Below are positions 1-6,643 of a DNA stretch of 9,721 bases, piece by piece. How positions within the stretch are numbered: the stretch's first letter is position 1; every line of letters starts with the position of its first letter. Location of the stretch: the NCBI GenBank assembly GCA_028275005.1, contig JAQCNN010000085.1:1-9721 (forward strand), in the 5' to 3' direction. This stretch comes from Salinirussus sp. GTDB taxonomy: Archaea; Halobacteriota; Halobacteria; Halobacteriales; Haloarculaceae. The notes under the pieces are model-generated. The model was not told the DNA's origin and made no database searches. It saw only the letters and a program-made list of their open reading frames with translations. The translations under genes were made by a program, and so were the position numbers.

Positions 1-479
1 AGGTTGTCGGCCTGACGCAGTCCGAACAGTCCGCCGAGTGCTGGGGTCACGGCCAGCGAGCCGACCGCAATCAACACGCCGAAGCCGAACCCGAATCCGC
101 CGCCCGCAGTCACCCCCGACAGGATGGTGACCAGCCCAGCACCGACGCCGATGAGGGTGAATACCGCGATACCGACCTTCATCTCGTTTTTCGTATCAAG
201 TCGGCTGAAGATGTCGCCGACGCTCGGCCCGGTCTGGACCGGCTGGCGAGCGCCGCCCTGGTAGCCTCTCTGTTGCTGCTGGACCGGAGGCTGTCCCTGT
301 GGCTGACCGCCTGGCGCCCCCCCGGGCGCACCGGCGCCACCCTGTGGTTGCCCGCCAGGCCCACCCGGTGGCGTCTTGGCAGCGTTTTCCCCCTGTGGCG
401 GGGCGTTTTCCCCTTCTTCCGGTGACTGCACATCTGCACTGCCCTCGTCCTCGTCGTCGTTGTCTTGATTACCAGACAT
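1..479 (-). CDS. Membrane protein with disordered Gly/Pro/Gln-rich N-terminus (partial)
   Basis: The reading frame opens at an ATG (complement of 477-479) and stays open to the left edge, so about 159 residues are visible and the C-terminus is missing. Residues 1-30 are strongly acidic. Residues about 35-80 are low-complexity Gly, Pro and Gln, with GGQPQG and close variants repeated, and are probably disordered and cytoplasmic. Two hydrophobic, glycine-rich segments follow at about residues 99-120 and 125-155; the second contains a GFGFGFG run. I do not recognise the family. It may be an uncharacterised haloarchaeal membrane protein. The start is supported by a TATA-like element about 29 nt upstream. 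The gene is divergent from the DHH-family gene. An exact 11-bp tandem repeat lies between the TATA element and the ATG. Function is unknown. Confidence 0.75.
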   Translation of the reverse strand, partial: MSGNQDNDDEDEGSADVQSPEEGENAPPQGENAAKTPPGGPGGQPQGGAGAPGGAPGGQPQGQPPVQQQQRGYQGGARQPVQTGPSVGDIFSRLDTKNEMKVGIAVFTLIGVGAGLVTILSGVTAGGGFGFGFGVLIAVGSLAVTPALGGLFGLRQADN

Positions 480-502
480 TATCTACCAGTGTATCTACCA
501 GT
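480..502 (-). repeat. Two tandem 11-bp repeats directly before the ATG
   Basis: TATCTACCAGT occurs at 480-490 and again at 492-502 on the plus strand, exact and with a 12-bp period. On the coding (minus) strand the two copies fill the whole space between the TATA-like box and the ATG, so they span the expected transcription start. Confidence 0.85.
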
Positions 503-511
503 TACTAAAAA
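503..511 (-). promoter_or_regulatory. TATA-like element for the gene starting at 479
   Basis: Read on the minus strand this is a GTTTTTAGT-like A/T stretch centred about 29 nt before the ATG at 479. That spacing predicts transcription starting at or very near the start codon. It is a visual match only. Confidence 0.5.
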
Positions 512-611
512 CCGGGGTCTGTGGGCACTCCGCTGAACTCTGGGGGTTCTGTCCCGAGGACGTCTCGGCGTCGACCCCCGACCGCCGGACTCGGACGGGA
601 GAACCTGTCCG

Positions 612-617
612 TTATAA
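612..617 (+). promoter_or_regulatory. TATA box for the DHH-family gene
   Basis: TTATAA is centred about 29 nt before the ATG at 644. This predicts a leaderless or nearly leaderless transcript, and it favours 644 over the in-frame ATGs at 671 and 680, and over the upstream ATG at 521. Confidence 0.6.
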
Positions 618-643
618 CCCTTCCCGCACCAACTGCTTGTATC

Positions 644-2104
644 ATGAGCACGGCCGGGACGGGCATCACGATGGCCGCGATGTCCACCTATGCGATCCTC
701 GGGTGCGGGAGCGTGGGACACGCGGTCGCGGAGGAACTCGTCGCGGAGGGGAAAGACGTCAGCATCATCGACGCCGACGAGGGGCGGGTGGAGGCGCTTC
801 GCGACCAGGACCTGGATGCGAGGCAGGCCGACATCCGTGACGAGGCTGTCGCCGAGGCGGTTGCCGACCGGGATGTCATCCTCATCCTCTCCTCGGACGT
901 GGAGGCAAACGCCGCCGCCGTCGAGCGTGTCCGCGGGCACGAGGGTGACCAGTATATCGTCGCCCGTGCCTCCGACCCCGTGTCGGTGGACGACCTCACT
1001 GACCTCGGTGCCGACGTCGTGATCAACCCATCGGCTGTCATCGCCGACTCCGCGCTCCGGGCGCTCGAATCGGGCGAACTCGAGTACAAGGCCCGCCAGC
1101 TGACCGACGTCATCGCCGAAACCGACGGGAAACTCGCCATCCGGATCCACCGCAGCCCGGACCCGGACTCTATCGCCAGCGCCACCGCACTCCAGACAAT
1201 CGCCGCGAGCCTCGATGTCGAGGCGACGATCATCTACGACGGCGAGATCGGCCACCAGGAGAACCGTGCGTTCGTGAACCTGCTGGGGATCGAACTCGTC
1301 GCCGACGGGGATGTCGACGCCGCGAAGTACGACACCGTTGCGCTCGTCGACCACGCAAAGTCCGGCGAGCCACAGGCGGAGGTCGACGCCGACATCGTCA
1401 TTGACCACTACGAACACGAACACGACCACGACGTTGCCTTTGCCGACATCCGGCCGAACGTCTCCGCCACCTCGACAGTTCTCACGAAGTATATCCAGGA
1501 ACTCGACCAGACACTCGAGGAGAACGTCGCTACCGCCCTGCTGTACGGTATCCGCGCGGAGACGCTCGACTTCAAACGCGACACCACCCCGGCGGACCTG
1601 ACGGCGGCGGCCTACCTCTACCCGTTTGCGGACCACGACACCCTCGAACAGGTTGAGTCGCCGTCGATGTCGCCGGAGACGCTCGACGTCCTCGCGGAGG
1701 CGATCCGCAAGCGACAGGTCGAGGGCTCACACCTCGTCTCGAACGCGGGGTTCATCCGTGACCGGGACGCCCTCTCCCAGGCCGCCCAGCATCTCCTGAA
1801 CCTCGAAGGGATCACCACAACCGCGGTCTTCGCTATCACCGACGACACGATTTACCTGGCCGCCCGGTCGAAGGACATCCGGATGAACATCGGCAAGACC
1901 CTTGAGGACGCCTTCGGCGATATCGGCGAGCCGGCCGGTCACTCGACAGACGCAACCGTGGAGATCCCGCTGGGGATCTTCACGGGGATCGAGGTCAGCG
2001 ACGACAACCGGGAGACGCTGCTGGAACTGACCGAGGAGGCAGTTACGAAGAAACTCTTCCAGGCGATGGGTGTCGAGGGCGGGGACAGCAGCAACGGTAG
2101 CTGA
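644..2104 (+). CDS. TrkA-N / DHH / DHHA1 domain phosphoesterase-like protein
   Basis: A 486-aa protein in three parts. Residues about 14-130 are a Rossmann-type TrkA-N (RCK) domain with GCGSVG at 20-25 and an acidic IIDAD end to the second strand, as expected for NAD or another nucleotide. Residues about 155-330 are a DHH phosphoesterase domain: DPD at 173-175, VDHAKSG with Asp236, and DHY at 254-256. The rest is a DHHA1-like substrate domain that includes GHSTDATVEIP. DHH proteins of this kind hydrolyse phosphodiester bonds of small nucleotides or single-stranded nucleic acid. The RCK fusion suggests ligand control. Two expected positions differ: DHH reads DHY, and a later Asp reads Glu306 in the GIRAETLDF segment. 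The likely relatives are the haloarchaeal RecJ/NrnA-like DHH proteins. Domain calls are confident; the substrate is not. The start was chosen from the TATA box, and a start at 680 (MSTYAILGCG) is the alternative. It is convergent with the PRC-barrel gene, 11 nt away. Confidence 0.88.
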   Translation: MSTAGTGITMAAMSTYAILGCGSVGHAVAEELVAEGKDVSIIDADEGRVEALRDQDLDARQADIRDEAVAEAVADRDVILILSSDVEANAAAVERVRGHEGDQYIVARASDPVSVDDLTDLGADVVINPSAVIADSALRALESGELEYKARQLTDVIAETDGKLAIRIHRSPDPDSIASATALQTIAASLDVEATIIYDGEIGHQENRAFVNLLGIELVADGDVDAAKYDTVALVDHAKSGEPQAEVDADIVIDHYEHEHDHDVAFADIRPNVSATSTVLTKYIQELDQTLEENVATALLYGIRAETLDFKRDTTPADLTAAAYLYPFADHDTLEQVESPSMSPETLDVLAEAIRKRQVEGSHLVSNAGFIRDRDALSQAAQHLLNLEGITTTAVFAITDDTIYLAARSKDIRMNIGKTLEDAFGDIGEPAGHSTDATVEIPLGIFTGIEVSDDNRETLLELTEEAVTKKLFQAMGVEGGDSSNGS

Positions 2105-2115
2105 GCCGGCGGCCC

Positions 2116-2418
2116 TCAGGCGGTTGCCGTCTCCTCCTCGCCGCCCTTTGCGTCCTGGATACGCTCGACGAGGTCGTTGACGATGACGATGTCACCGACC
2201 GACTGGACCCACCGGTACGGGACGATGACACCCCGGGCGGTCAGCGCCTCGCTGTCGAACAGCTCGCGGTTGAGTTCGTGTAGTGCCATTCCCGTCACCT
2301 CCTCGGTGTCCAGGTCGAGTCTGAGGTCCTCGACCTCCCCGAGAAAGACGCCGTTGTTCGAGTACACCTCGCGGCCGACGAGTCTCGTGATCTCCTGTGG
2401 CGCGGAGTCGTGGTCCAT
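2116..2418 (-). CDS. PRC-barrel domain protein
   Basis: A 100-aa soluble protein made of one PRC-barrel-like domain (about residues 10-88) and a short acidic tail. The pattern LVGREVYSNNGVFLGEVEDL near the N-terminus (strand, turn, GxVxDL strand) and VIVPYRWVQSVGDIVIV near the end are typical of the fold. PRC-barrel proteins are small binding or adaptor modules. Two haloarchaeal ones, CdpB1 and CdpB2, act in FtsZ-based cell division with SepF. This protein resembles that general type, but I cannot say it is an orthologue of either. The ATG at 2418 has a TTTAAG box about 27 nt upstream. A longer reading of the frame, starting near 2658, would run through the promoter region and is unlikely. 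The 3' end faces the DHH-family gene. Confidence 0.85.
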   Translation of the reverse strand: MDHDSAPQEITRLVGREVYSNNGVFLGEVEDLRLDLDTEEVTGMALHELNRELFDSEALTARGVIVPYRWVQSVGDIVIVNDLVERIQDAKGGEEETATA

Positions 2419-2442
2419 GAGGACACACTCGCGCGGTGGCCT

Positions 2443-2448
2443 CTTAAA
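2443..2448 (-). promoter_or_regulatory. TATA box for the PRC-barrel gene
   Basis: TTTAAG on the minus strand, centred about 27 nt from the ATG at 2418. This fits a leaderless transcript. Confidence 0.55.
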
Positions 2449-2554
2449 TGGTGTGTCAGACGCCCTCCCGGGGGCGACGGAGCCGCCGACCACCCGGCGG
2501 GCCCGTCGGGGGCAGGCCGGCGGTCGTGTGCCCCGACAGCAGAACCCCGGGCCG

Positions 2555-2560
2555 TTCAAG
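2555..2560 (+). promoter_or_regulatory. Weak TATA-like element for the thioredoxin gene
   Basis: TTCAAG is centred about 28 nt before the ATG at 2585. The match is poor, but it is the only A/T-leaning element at the right distance in a very GC-rich stretch. Confidence 0.35.
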
Positions 2561-2584
2561 TCGCTCAGCCACCTACACAGCGGC

Positions 2585-2977
2585 ATGAGCGAGAACACCG
2601 ACGACATCGAGGAGATCCGCGCGCGAAAGAGGGAGAAGCTGGCCGCGAAGGCCGGCACCCCCGAGGACCCGGTGCACGTCGAAGGGGCGGCTCACCTCGA
2701 GGAGCTCGTCAGTGACCACCGGGTCGTTCTCGTCGACTTCTACGCCGACTGGTGTGGTCCCTGCAAGATGCTGGCGCCGACCGTCGAGACGATTGCGGCC
2801 GAGACGGCCGCGACGGTCGCGAAGGTAGACATCGACGCCCACCAGCAGGTCGCCACCGACTACGGCGTCCAGGGGGTCCCGACGCTATCGCTGTTCGTCG
2901 ACGGTGAGCCCACGGAGCGGATGGTCGGCGTCCAGCAGGAGTCGGAGCTGCGGAGCCTGGTCGAGGCACACGCCTGA
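2585..2977 (+). CDS. trxA: Thioredoxin
   Basis: A 130-aa cytoplasmic thioredoxin. The active site WCGPC is at 56-60, with the redox cysteines at 57 and 60. It is preceded by the classical VDFYADWC strand, and the cis-proline is Pro99 in GVPTL. The family reduces disulfides in client proteins and is recharged by a thioredoxin reductase, none of which is encoded here. About 30 charged residues (IEEIRARKREKL onward) precede the fold, an extension that bacterial TrxA lacks. The start at 2585 gives MSENTDDIEE. The open frame continues upstream to 2177, but that part is basic and lies antisense to the PRC-barrel gene, so I excluded it. The next gene begins 70 nt after the stop in the same direction; co-transcription is possible but not shown. 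Confidence 0.93.
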   Translation: MSENTDDIEEIRARKREKLAAKAGTPEDPVHVEGAAHLEELVSDHRVVLVDFYADWCGPCKMLAPTVETIAAETAATVAKVDIDAHQQVATDYGVQGVPTLSLFVDGEPTERMVGVQQESELRSLVEAHA

Positions 2978-3047
2978 CCGGCCGCCGGGAACACGACCAC
3001 AGGCCGCTCACCGCAAGACTCATCGCAGCCGCGTCGCTCGATAGCGT

Positions 3048-3722
3048 ATGCCGTCGACGGTGGTCCACGTCGCCCTCGCGGGCCTGCTGGCCGCGGCGCT
3101 GTTAGGGGCGGCATACGACCTGCGGTCGCTGGCGGTGGTGCTCGCGGTGACGGCCGTGCCGGACCTGGACGCCTTCGGCGCCTTTCTCTTTGCCGGCGCA
3201 CACCGGGCACTCCTACACACCTTTCTGGTCCCACTCGTCGCCACCGCTGCCGTGCTCGTGGACACGCGGCTACGGGGGCGGTCGGCCCTTCGCGACCGGT
3301 TCGGTCACCGGGGTGTCCGGGTGACCTGGGTCGGGCTCCTCGCGTTCGCGGTCGCGGGTATCGGGCTCGACTTCGTCACGAACGGGGTCAACGCGCTGTA
3401 CCCGCTGGTCGACCAGTTCTACGTGCTCGACGGGAGGCTGGAGCTCTCGACGACCGAGGGGCTGGTCCAGACCTTCGTCGAGGTACCCACCGAGTCGGGA
3501 GCCGCGGCCGGGAACGGGAGTGTGCCGGCCCCGGAGCGTGTCGGCACGACCGAGAACGTCACGTACACCACCGGTGTCAACCCCGAGACCGACCCCGGGG
3601 TCGAGTCCGGCCCCGTCGAGCGGGTGTTTCCGGTCGTCCGCTCGGGCTGGCAGCTGCTGGTTGTCCTCGCCGGCACCGTCACAGCGTTTGCCCGGTTCCG
3701 GCTTGGCGGCGACCTGGAGTAA
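3048..3722 (+). CDS. Membrane-bound metal-dependent hydrolase-like protein (DUF457/YdjM type)
   Basis: A 224-aa membrane protein with an N-terminal His7 at the start of the first membrane segment, then PDLDAFG (Asp39, Asp41) and HRALLHT (His52, His57). This His / PDxD / HRxxxHT arrangement is the signature of the membrane-bound putative metal-dependent hydrolases related to E. coli YdjM. The substrate of the family is unknown to me. Hydrophobic segments lie at about 5-22, 26-48, 54-72 and 93-113, with a last one at about 198-217. Between about 118 and 195 is a polar loop with several Asn-x-Ser/Thr sites (for example NGS and NVT), probably exposed outside the cell. It is followed by pssA 71 nt downstream, which has its own TATA box. 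The ATG start gives MPSTVVH, as expected for the family. Confidence 0.78.
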   Translation: MPSTVVHVALAGLLAAALLGAAYDLRSLAVVLAVTAVPDLDAFGAFLFAGAHRALLHTFLVPLVATAAVLVDTRLRGRSALRDRFGHRGVRVTWVGLLAFAVAGIGLDFVTNGVNALYPLVDQFYVLDGRLELSTTEGLVQTFVEVPTESGAAAGNGSVPAPERVGTTENVTYTTGVNPETDPGVESGPVERVFPVVRSGWQLLVVLAGTVTAFARFRLGGDLE

Positions 3723-3764
3723 CCACCTGCGAGCACAGAAGCGGCCGGCGCGGATTCCGGGCCC

Positions 3765-3772
3765 TTGAAATA
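3765..3772 (+). promoter_or_regulatory. TATA-like element for pssA
   Basis: TTGAAATA is centred about 25 nt before the ATG at 3794, fitting a leaderless transcript independent of the gene upstream. Confidence 0.55.
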
Positions 3773-3774
3773 CC

Positions 3775-3794
3775 TACCCGTCAACCGGCGGGTA
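3775..3794. repeat. Inverted repeat ending on the pssA start codon
   Basis: TACCCG (3775-3780) and CGGGTA (3789-3794) are perfect complements separated by 8 nt. The right arm ends on the A of the ATG. It could be an operator over the start site, or chance. Confidence 0.6.
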
Positions 3795-4498
3795 TGGCGT
3801 TCCGGGTCCGGGACCGGCTGGCCGTCGCCGACGTCGTCACCCTGTTGAACGCCGGGCTCGGCGTGGTGGCGATAGTAGCGGCGGTCACAGAGGGGCCCGG
3901 GCTGGCCGCTCGGCTCATCCTGCTCGCAGCCGTCGCGGACGGGCTCGACGGGCTCGTCGCCCGGCACCTGGGCTCCAGTGAGGTCGGGCTGACACTGGAC
4001 TCGATGGCCGACATCGTCTCCTTTGGGACCGCACCGGCGGTGCTCCTCCTCGCCATTGCGCACCGGGCGTGGGAACCGCTGGCGGCCGCGCCGGTGCTGT
4101 ACGCCGGGAGCGTGCTCGTGCCGACGCTGTTTGCCGTGCTCGCTCTCCTGCGGGCCGCGTTATACACTGTCTACTACGGCGAGGAGACCACCAGGCCGGG
4201 GGTCCAGAACACGCTGGCCGCCTCGATGCTCGCCGTTGGCTATCTCGCTGTCGGGCCGGCACTCGGCCCCGGAGTGACGGCGACAGCCGCACTTGCTGCC
4301 GGCACGGTTCTCGGACTCTCGATGCTAGCGCCGCTTCCATACCCGAAGCTCCTCGACCGCGACGCCCTGGCGATGGGGGTGGTCCAGATGGGTGTGGTCC
4401 TGTTCCCGGCGGTCCTGTCCCGGCTGTTTCCCCGGACCCTGTTGCTCGTTGCGACGGCGTATCTGCTGTTGGCGCCGCGGTTTTACTGGGCGAAGTGA
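3794..4498 (+). CDS. pssA: Archaetidylserine synthase (CDP-alcohol phosphatidyltransferase)
   Basis: A 234-aa integral membrane enzyme of the CDP-alcohol phosphatidyltransferase family. The catalytic signature is at residues 49-73: DGLDG, VAR, then G, LDSMAD, giving the four metal-binding aspartates Asp49, Asp52, Asp69 and Asp73. The spacing between AR and the conserved Gly is one residue shorter than in the bacterial PssA signature. The enzyme would join CDP-archaeol to L-serine and release CMP. The LDSMADIVSFGTAPA stretch is typical of the PssA branch rather than of the glycerol or inositol branches. About six to eight hydrophobic segments are visible. The product is the substrate of the decarboxylase at 7953-8543. 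In haloarchaea this pair supports archaeosortase-dependent lipid anchoring of surface proteins (known for Haloferax). A TATA-like box and a hairpin-like repeat lie directly upstream. Confidence 0.9.
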   Translation: MAFRVRDRLAVADVVTLLNAGLGVVAIVAAVTEGPGLAARLILLAAVADGLDGLVARHLGSSEVGLTLDSMADIVSFGTAPAVLLLAIAHRAWEPLAAAPVLYAGSVLVPTLFAVLALLRAALYTVYYGEETTRPGVQNTLAASMLAVGYLAVGPALGPGVTATAALAAGTVLGLSMLAPLPYPKLLDRDALAMGVVQMGVVLFPAVLSRLFPRTLLLVATAYLLLAPRFYWAK

Positions 4499-4523
4499 AC
4501 CTGGCTGTGCCCGGGTGTCTCGG

Positions 4524-4721
4524 TCACGCCTCGGTGGCGTCTCCCTCCGTGGCTGCCTCCTCGTTTGCGACCGACAGCGTTCCACAGACCGCTGCGACCA
4601 GGCAGGCGAGGGCCGCTCGCCCGTAGCGGCCACGCCGGCCCGCGAGAAGCGTCAGCGCCCCGAAGGCACCCGCAAGCGCCCCGAAGCTGTAGGCTTTCAG
4701 CCGGGCTGCACTCAGTGACAT
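4524..4721 (-). CDS. Small hypothetical membrane protein
   Basis: A 65-aa frame with two hydrophobic segments (about residues 10-26 and 35-50) joined by a short basic loop (GRRGRYGR), and an acidic tail ending near EEAATEGDATEA. The positive loop between two helices and the acidic tail make it look like a real small haloarchaeal membrane protein and not a shadow frame. It fills the gap between pssA (convergent, 25 nt away) and the protease gene (divergent). A weak TATA-like GCTAAGC lies about 27 nt before the ATG at 4721. I do not recognise a family. Confidence 0.62.
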   Translation of the reverse strand: MSLSAARLKAYSFGALAGAFGALTLLAGRRGRYGRAALACLVAAVCGTLSVANEEAATEGDATEA

Positions 4722-4739
4722 ACGCCCCGAACGCCCCGA
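4722..4739. repeat. Tandem 9-bp repeat directly before the small membrane protein gene
   Basis: ACGCCCCGA occurs twice head-to-tail (4722-4730 and 4731-4739). On the coding strand the two copies sit immediately before the ATG, inside the expected transcription start region. Confidence 0.8.
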
Positions 4740-4761
4740 GGCGGCTTAGCTCCCGGCATTT

Positions 4762-4797
4762 CGGGCGCAACTCCGGCAGTCGTGCGCCCGGACTGCC
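4762..4797. repeat. Two interleaved inverted repeats in a divergent promoter region
   Basis: CGGGCGCA (4762-4769) pairs with TGCGCCCG (4783-4790). GGCAGTC (4775-4781) pairs with GACTGCC (4791-4797). The arms interleave in the order A, B, A', B'. They lie between the two divergent promoters, so they are probably not transcribed from either and are better candidates for protein-binding sites than for RNA structure. Confidence 0.6.
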
Positions 4798-4810
4798 AGA
4801 CAGAAACAGG

Positions 4811-4817
4811 CCTAAGG
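4811..4817 (+). promoter_or_regulatory. TATA-like element for the M50 protease gene
   Basis: CCTAAGG is centred about 25-28 nt before the paired ATG codons at 4839 and 4842. Confidence 0.45.
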
Positions 4818-4838
4818 GCGTCCACGCCCTCCGTACAC

Positions 4839-5951
4839 ATGATGGAACGGGTTCCGGTTCCCGCGTCGACGGACATCCCGAGTCCCGAGTCGCTTGCCGA
4901 CACATTCTACGTCTACGACGTCGAGGAGACCGACGATGGGGTGCGGTACTACGGGGAGCCCCTCGCGGAGAAGGACAGTGTCGTCCAGCAACTCGGCCCA
5001 CTGTTTCGCGAACACGGCTATCGGGTACAGCTCAACTACGACACCGGCGAGTACGTGCTGGAGGCGACCGAACGCTCCACCTCGATAGACGGGGTCCCGT
5101 GGACGAACGTCGTCCTCTTTCTCGCGACGGTGACCGCGACCCTGTTGGCCGGCAGCCGGTGGTACGGGATCGACGTCACCGCGAGTCCTACTGCCGCCCT
5201 CGGTGCCTGGCCGTTTGCGCTCTCGGTGATCGGCGTGCTCGCGGTCCACGAGTTCGGTCACTACCTGTTTAGCCGGTACCACGACGTGCAGGCGACGCTA
5301 CCGTACTTTATTCCGCTGCCGTTCAACGCCATCGGCACGCTCGGGGCCGTGATCCGGATGAAGGACAATATCCCGAGCCGTCGGTCGCTGTTCGATATCG
5401 GTGTCGCCGGGCCACTCGCCGGGATCGCCGCCACTGTGGTCGTGGCGGTTATCGGCGTCACACTCCCGCCGATCCAGGCCCCCGAGGGCTCGCTTGTCGG
5501 CCAGATCGAACTCGGGTACCCACTGCTGATCCAGGGGATCGCCACACTGCTTGGCGAGCCGCTTCGCTACGGGCCGGGGCAGATGGTCAACCCGGTCGTC
5601 GTCGGCGCCTGGGTCGGGGCCTTTGTCACCTTCCTGAACCTCATCCCCGTCGGACAGCTCGACGGCGCCCACGTCGTGCGGGCGCTGGTCGGTGACCGGA
5701 TAAGCCGCGTCCAGCAGGCCGTCCCGCTTCTCCTGTTCGGCCTGGCCGGCTACCTCGTCGCCTTCGAGGGCGGCCGCAGCGCCTCGATCTGGGTGTTGTG
5801 GGGCTTTCTGACACTCATCTTCAGCCGGGCCGGCAGCGCGAAACCGCTCGACGAGTCCTCGGTCAGCCGCTCCCGGCAGGCCGTGGCGGCGCTGACGCTC
5901 GTGCTCGGGCTGCTCTGTTTCACGCCGATCCCGTTCTCGCTCACCCCCTGA
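4839..5951 (+). CDS. Site-2-type intramembrane metalloprotease (peptidase M50)
   Basis: A 370-aa membrane protein. Residues 1 to about 85 form a soluble acidic domain. Hydrophobic segments begin at about residue 88. The zinc motif HEFGH is at 137-141, inside a hydrophobic stretch. The third ligand is in the NLIPVGQLDG segment (267-276), with Asp275. Both sites are intact, so it should be an active intramembrane zinc protease of the S2P family. Such enzymes cut membrane-anchored regulators or clear membrane proteins; the substrate here is unknown. Between the two motifs is a VAGPLAG segment typical of the family. Two adjacent ATGs (4839, 4842) are equally possible starts. The frame opens further upstream at 4782, but the TATA-like box at 4811 argues against that start. 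The methyltransferase gene follows after 29 nt and may be co-transcribed. Confidence 0.9.
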   Translation: MMERVPVPASTDIPSPESLADTFYVYDVEETDDGVRYYGEPLAEKDSVVQQLGPLFREHGYRVQLNYDTGEYVLEATERSTSIDGVPWTNVVLFLATVTATLLAGSRWYGIDVTASPTAALGAWPFALSVIGVLAVHEFGHYLFSRYHDVQATLPYFIPLPFNAIGTLGAVIRMKDNIPSRRSLFDIGVAGPLAGIAATVVVAVIGVTLPPIQAPEGSLVGQIELGYPLLIQGIATLLGEPLRYGPGQMVNPVVVGAWVGAFVTFLNLIPVGQLDGAHVVRALVGDRISRVQQAVPLLLFGLAGYLVAFEGGRSASIWVLWGFLTLIFSRAGSAKPLDESSVSRSRQAVAALTLVLGLLCFTPIPFSLTP

Positions 5952-5980
5952 TTCAGGTGTCTCGAGCCCCACCTGTCCAC

Positions 5981-6583
5981 ATGGACCGCAACCGCGTTCG
6001 CCAGGCCTGGGACGATGTCGCCGACGCCTACTCGCGCAACCGTGACCCCGACGGCGAGGACGCCGCGCTCGTGGGTGACCTGCTCGAGGACCTCCCCCCC
6101 GAGCCGACCGTTCTCGACGTCGGCTGTGGCGACGGCGAGCGCACCCTCGCCCGTCTGGATGGGACCCGGGCGGTCGGGCTCGACTTCTCACGGCGTGGGC
6201 TTGAGCTGGCACAGCAGAACGTCCCGGGGGCGGCGCTGGCCCAGGGCGATATGGTCGACATCCCGCTTGCCGATGGCACCGTCGACGGGGTCACCGCCTA
6301 CCACGCCGTCTTTCACGTCGACCGGGACCGACACGCCGACGTCTACCGGGAGTTCGCCCGCATCCTCCGGCCCGGGGGTCGTGTCCTGATGACGGTCGGC
6401 ACCTCGGCCTACCAGCAGGTCCGGTCGGGGTGGATGGGCGGTCGGATGTTCTTCTCCACACCCGGCCGCGAGCGCACACTGGCACAGTTGCGCGAGGCGG
6501 GGCTCGAACTCGCCTGGGACCGTAACGTCGACGACCCGCTCGGGAGTTCGGCCTACTTCATGTGCGCGAAGCTCCCGGAGTAG
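5981..6583 (+). CDS. Class I SAM-dependent methyltransferase
   Basis: A 200-aa soluble protein with the class I methyltransferase fold. Motif I is VLDVGCGDG at 44-52. The acidic end of the second strand is in AVGLDFS (Asp68). The motif II region is GDMVDIPLADGTVDGV, with an AYHAVFHV strand, and motif III is RILRPGGRVLMTV. It transfers a methyl group from SAM to an unknown acceptor. The fold resembles the UbiE/tRNA-Trm9-like small methyltransferases, but the motifs do not decide the substrate. The start at 5981 lies 29 nt after the protease stop, without a clear TATA box of its own, which suggests a two-gene transcript. The same frame extends upstream inside the protease gene, and I excluded that part. 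Confidence 0.88.
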   Translation: MDRNRVRQAWDDVADAYSRNRDPDGEDAALVGDLLEDLPPEPTVLDVGCGDGERTLARLDGTRAVGLDFSRRGLELAQQNVPGAALAQGDMVDIPLADGTVDGVTAYHAVFHVDRDRHADVYREFARILRPGGRVLMTVGTSAYQQVRSGWMGGRMFFSTPGRERTLAQLREAGLELAWDRNVDDPLGSSAYFMCAKLPE

Positions 6584-6643
6584 CGCCACAGGCCGTTGCT
6601 CATCCCTCGCTACCGTCCCCAGTGACGCGGGTGTGCCCCACAC

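Noticed and set aside
479..1636. Long open frame of 385 codons on the minus strand
   Set aside because: It lies fully antisense to the DHH-family gene, which has recognisable domains. Long antisense frames are common in GC-rich haloarchaeal genes because stop codons are rare there.
2101..2119. CTGAG/CTCAG inverted repeat spanning both stop codons of the convergent genes
   Set aside because: The stem is only 5 bp, and it follows partly from two facing TGA stops. There is no T-run, so I do not call a terminator.
4762..4797. H-type RNA pseudoknot formed by the A-B-A'-B' arms
   Set aside because: A' and B' are adjacent, leaving no loop to cross the 8-bp stem, so both full stems cannot form together in RNA. 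The region is also probably not transcribed. It is kept only as a DNA-level observation.
5298..6212. Open frame of 304 codons on the minus strand
   Set aside because: It is antisense to the M50 protease and the start of the methyltransferase, both with clear motifs. The translated sequence is rich in Arg, Gly and His without any domain pattern.
5981..6583. The methyltransferase as BioC, supporting a biotin operon with bioB
   Set aside because: The motifs are generic class I methyltransferase motifs, bioB has its own TATA box 91 nt downstream, and BioC works on fatty-acid synthesis carriers that haloarchaea do not use in the usual way.
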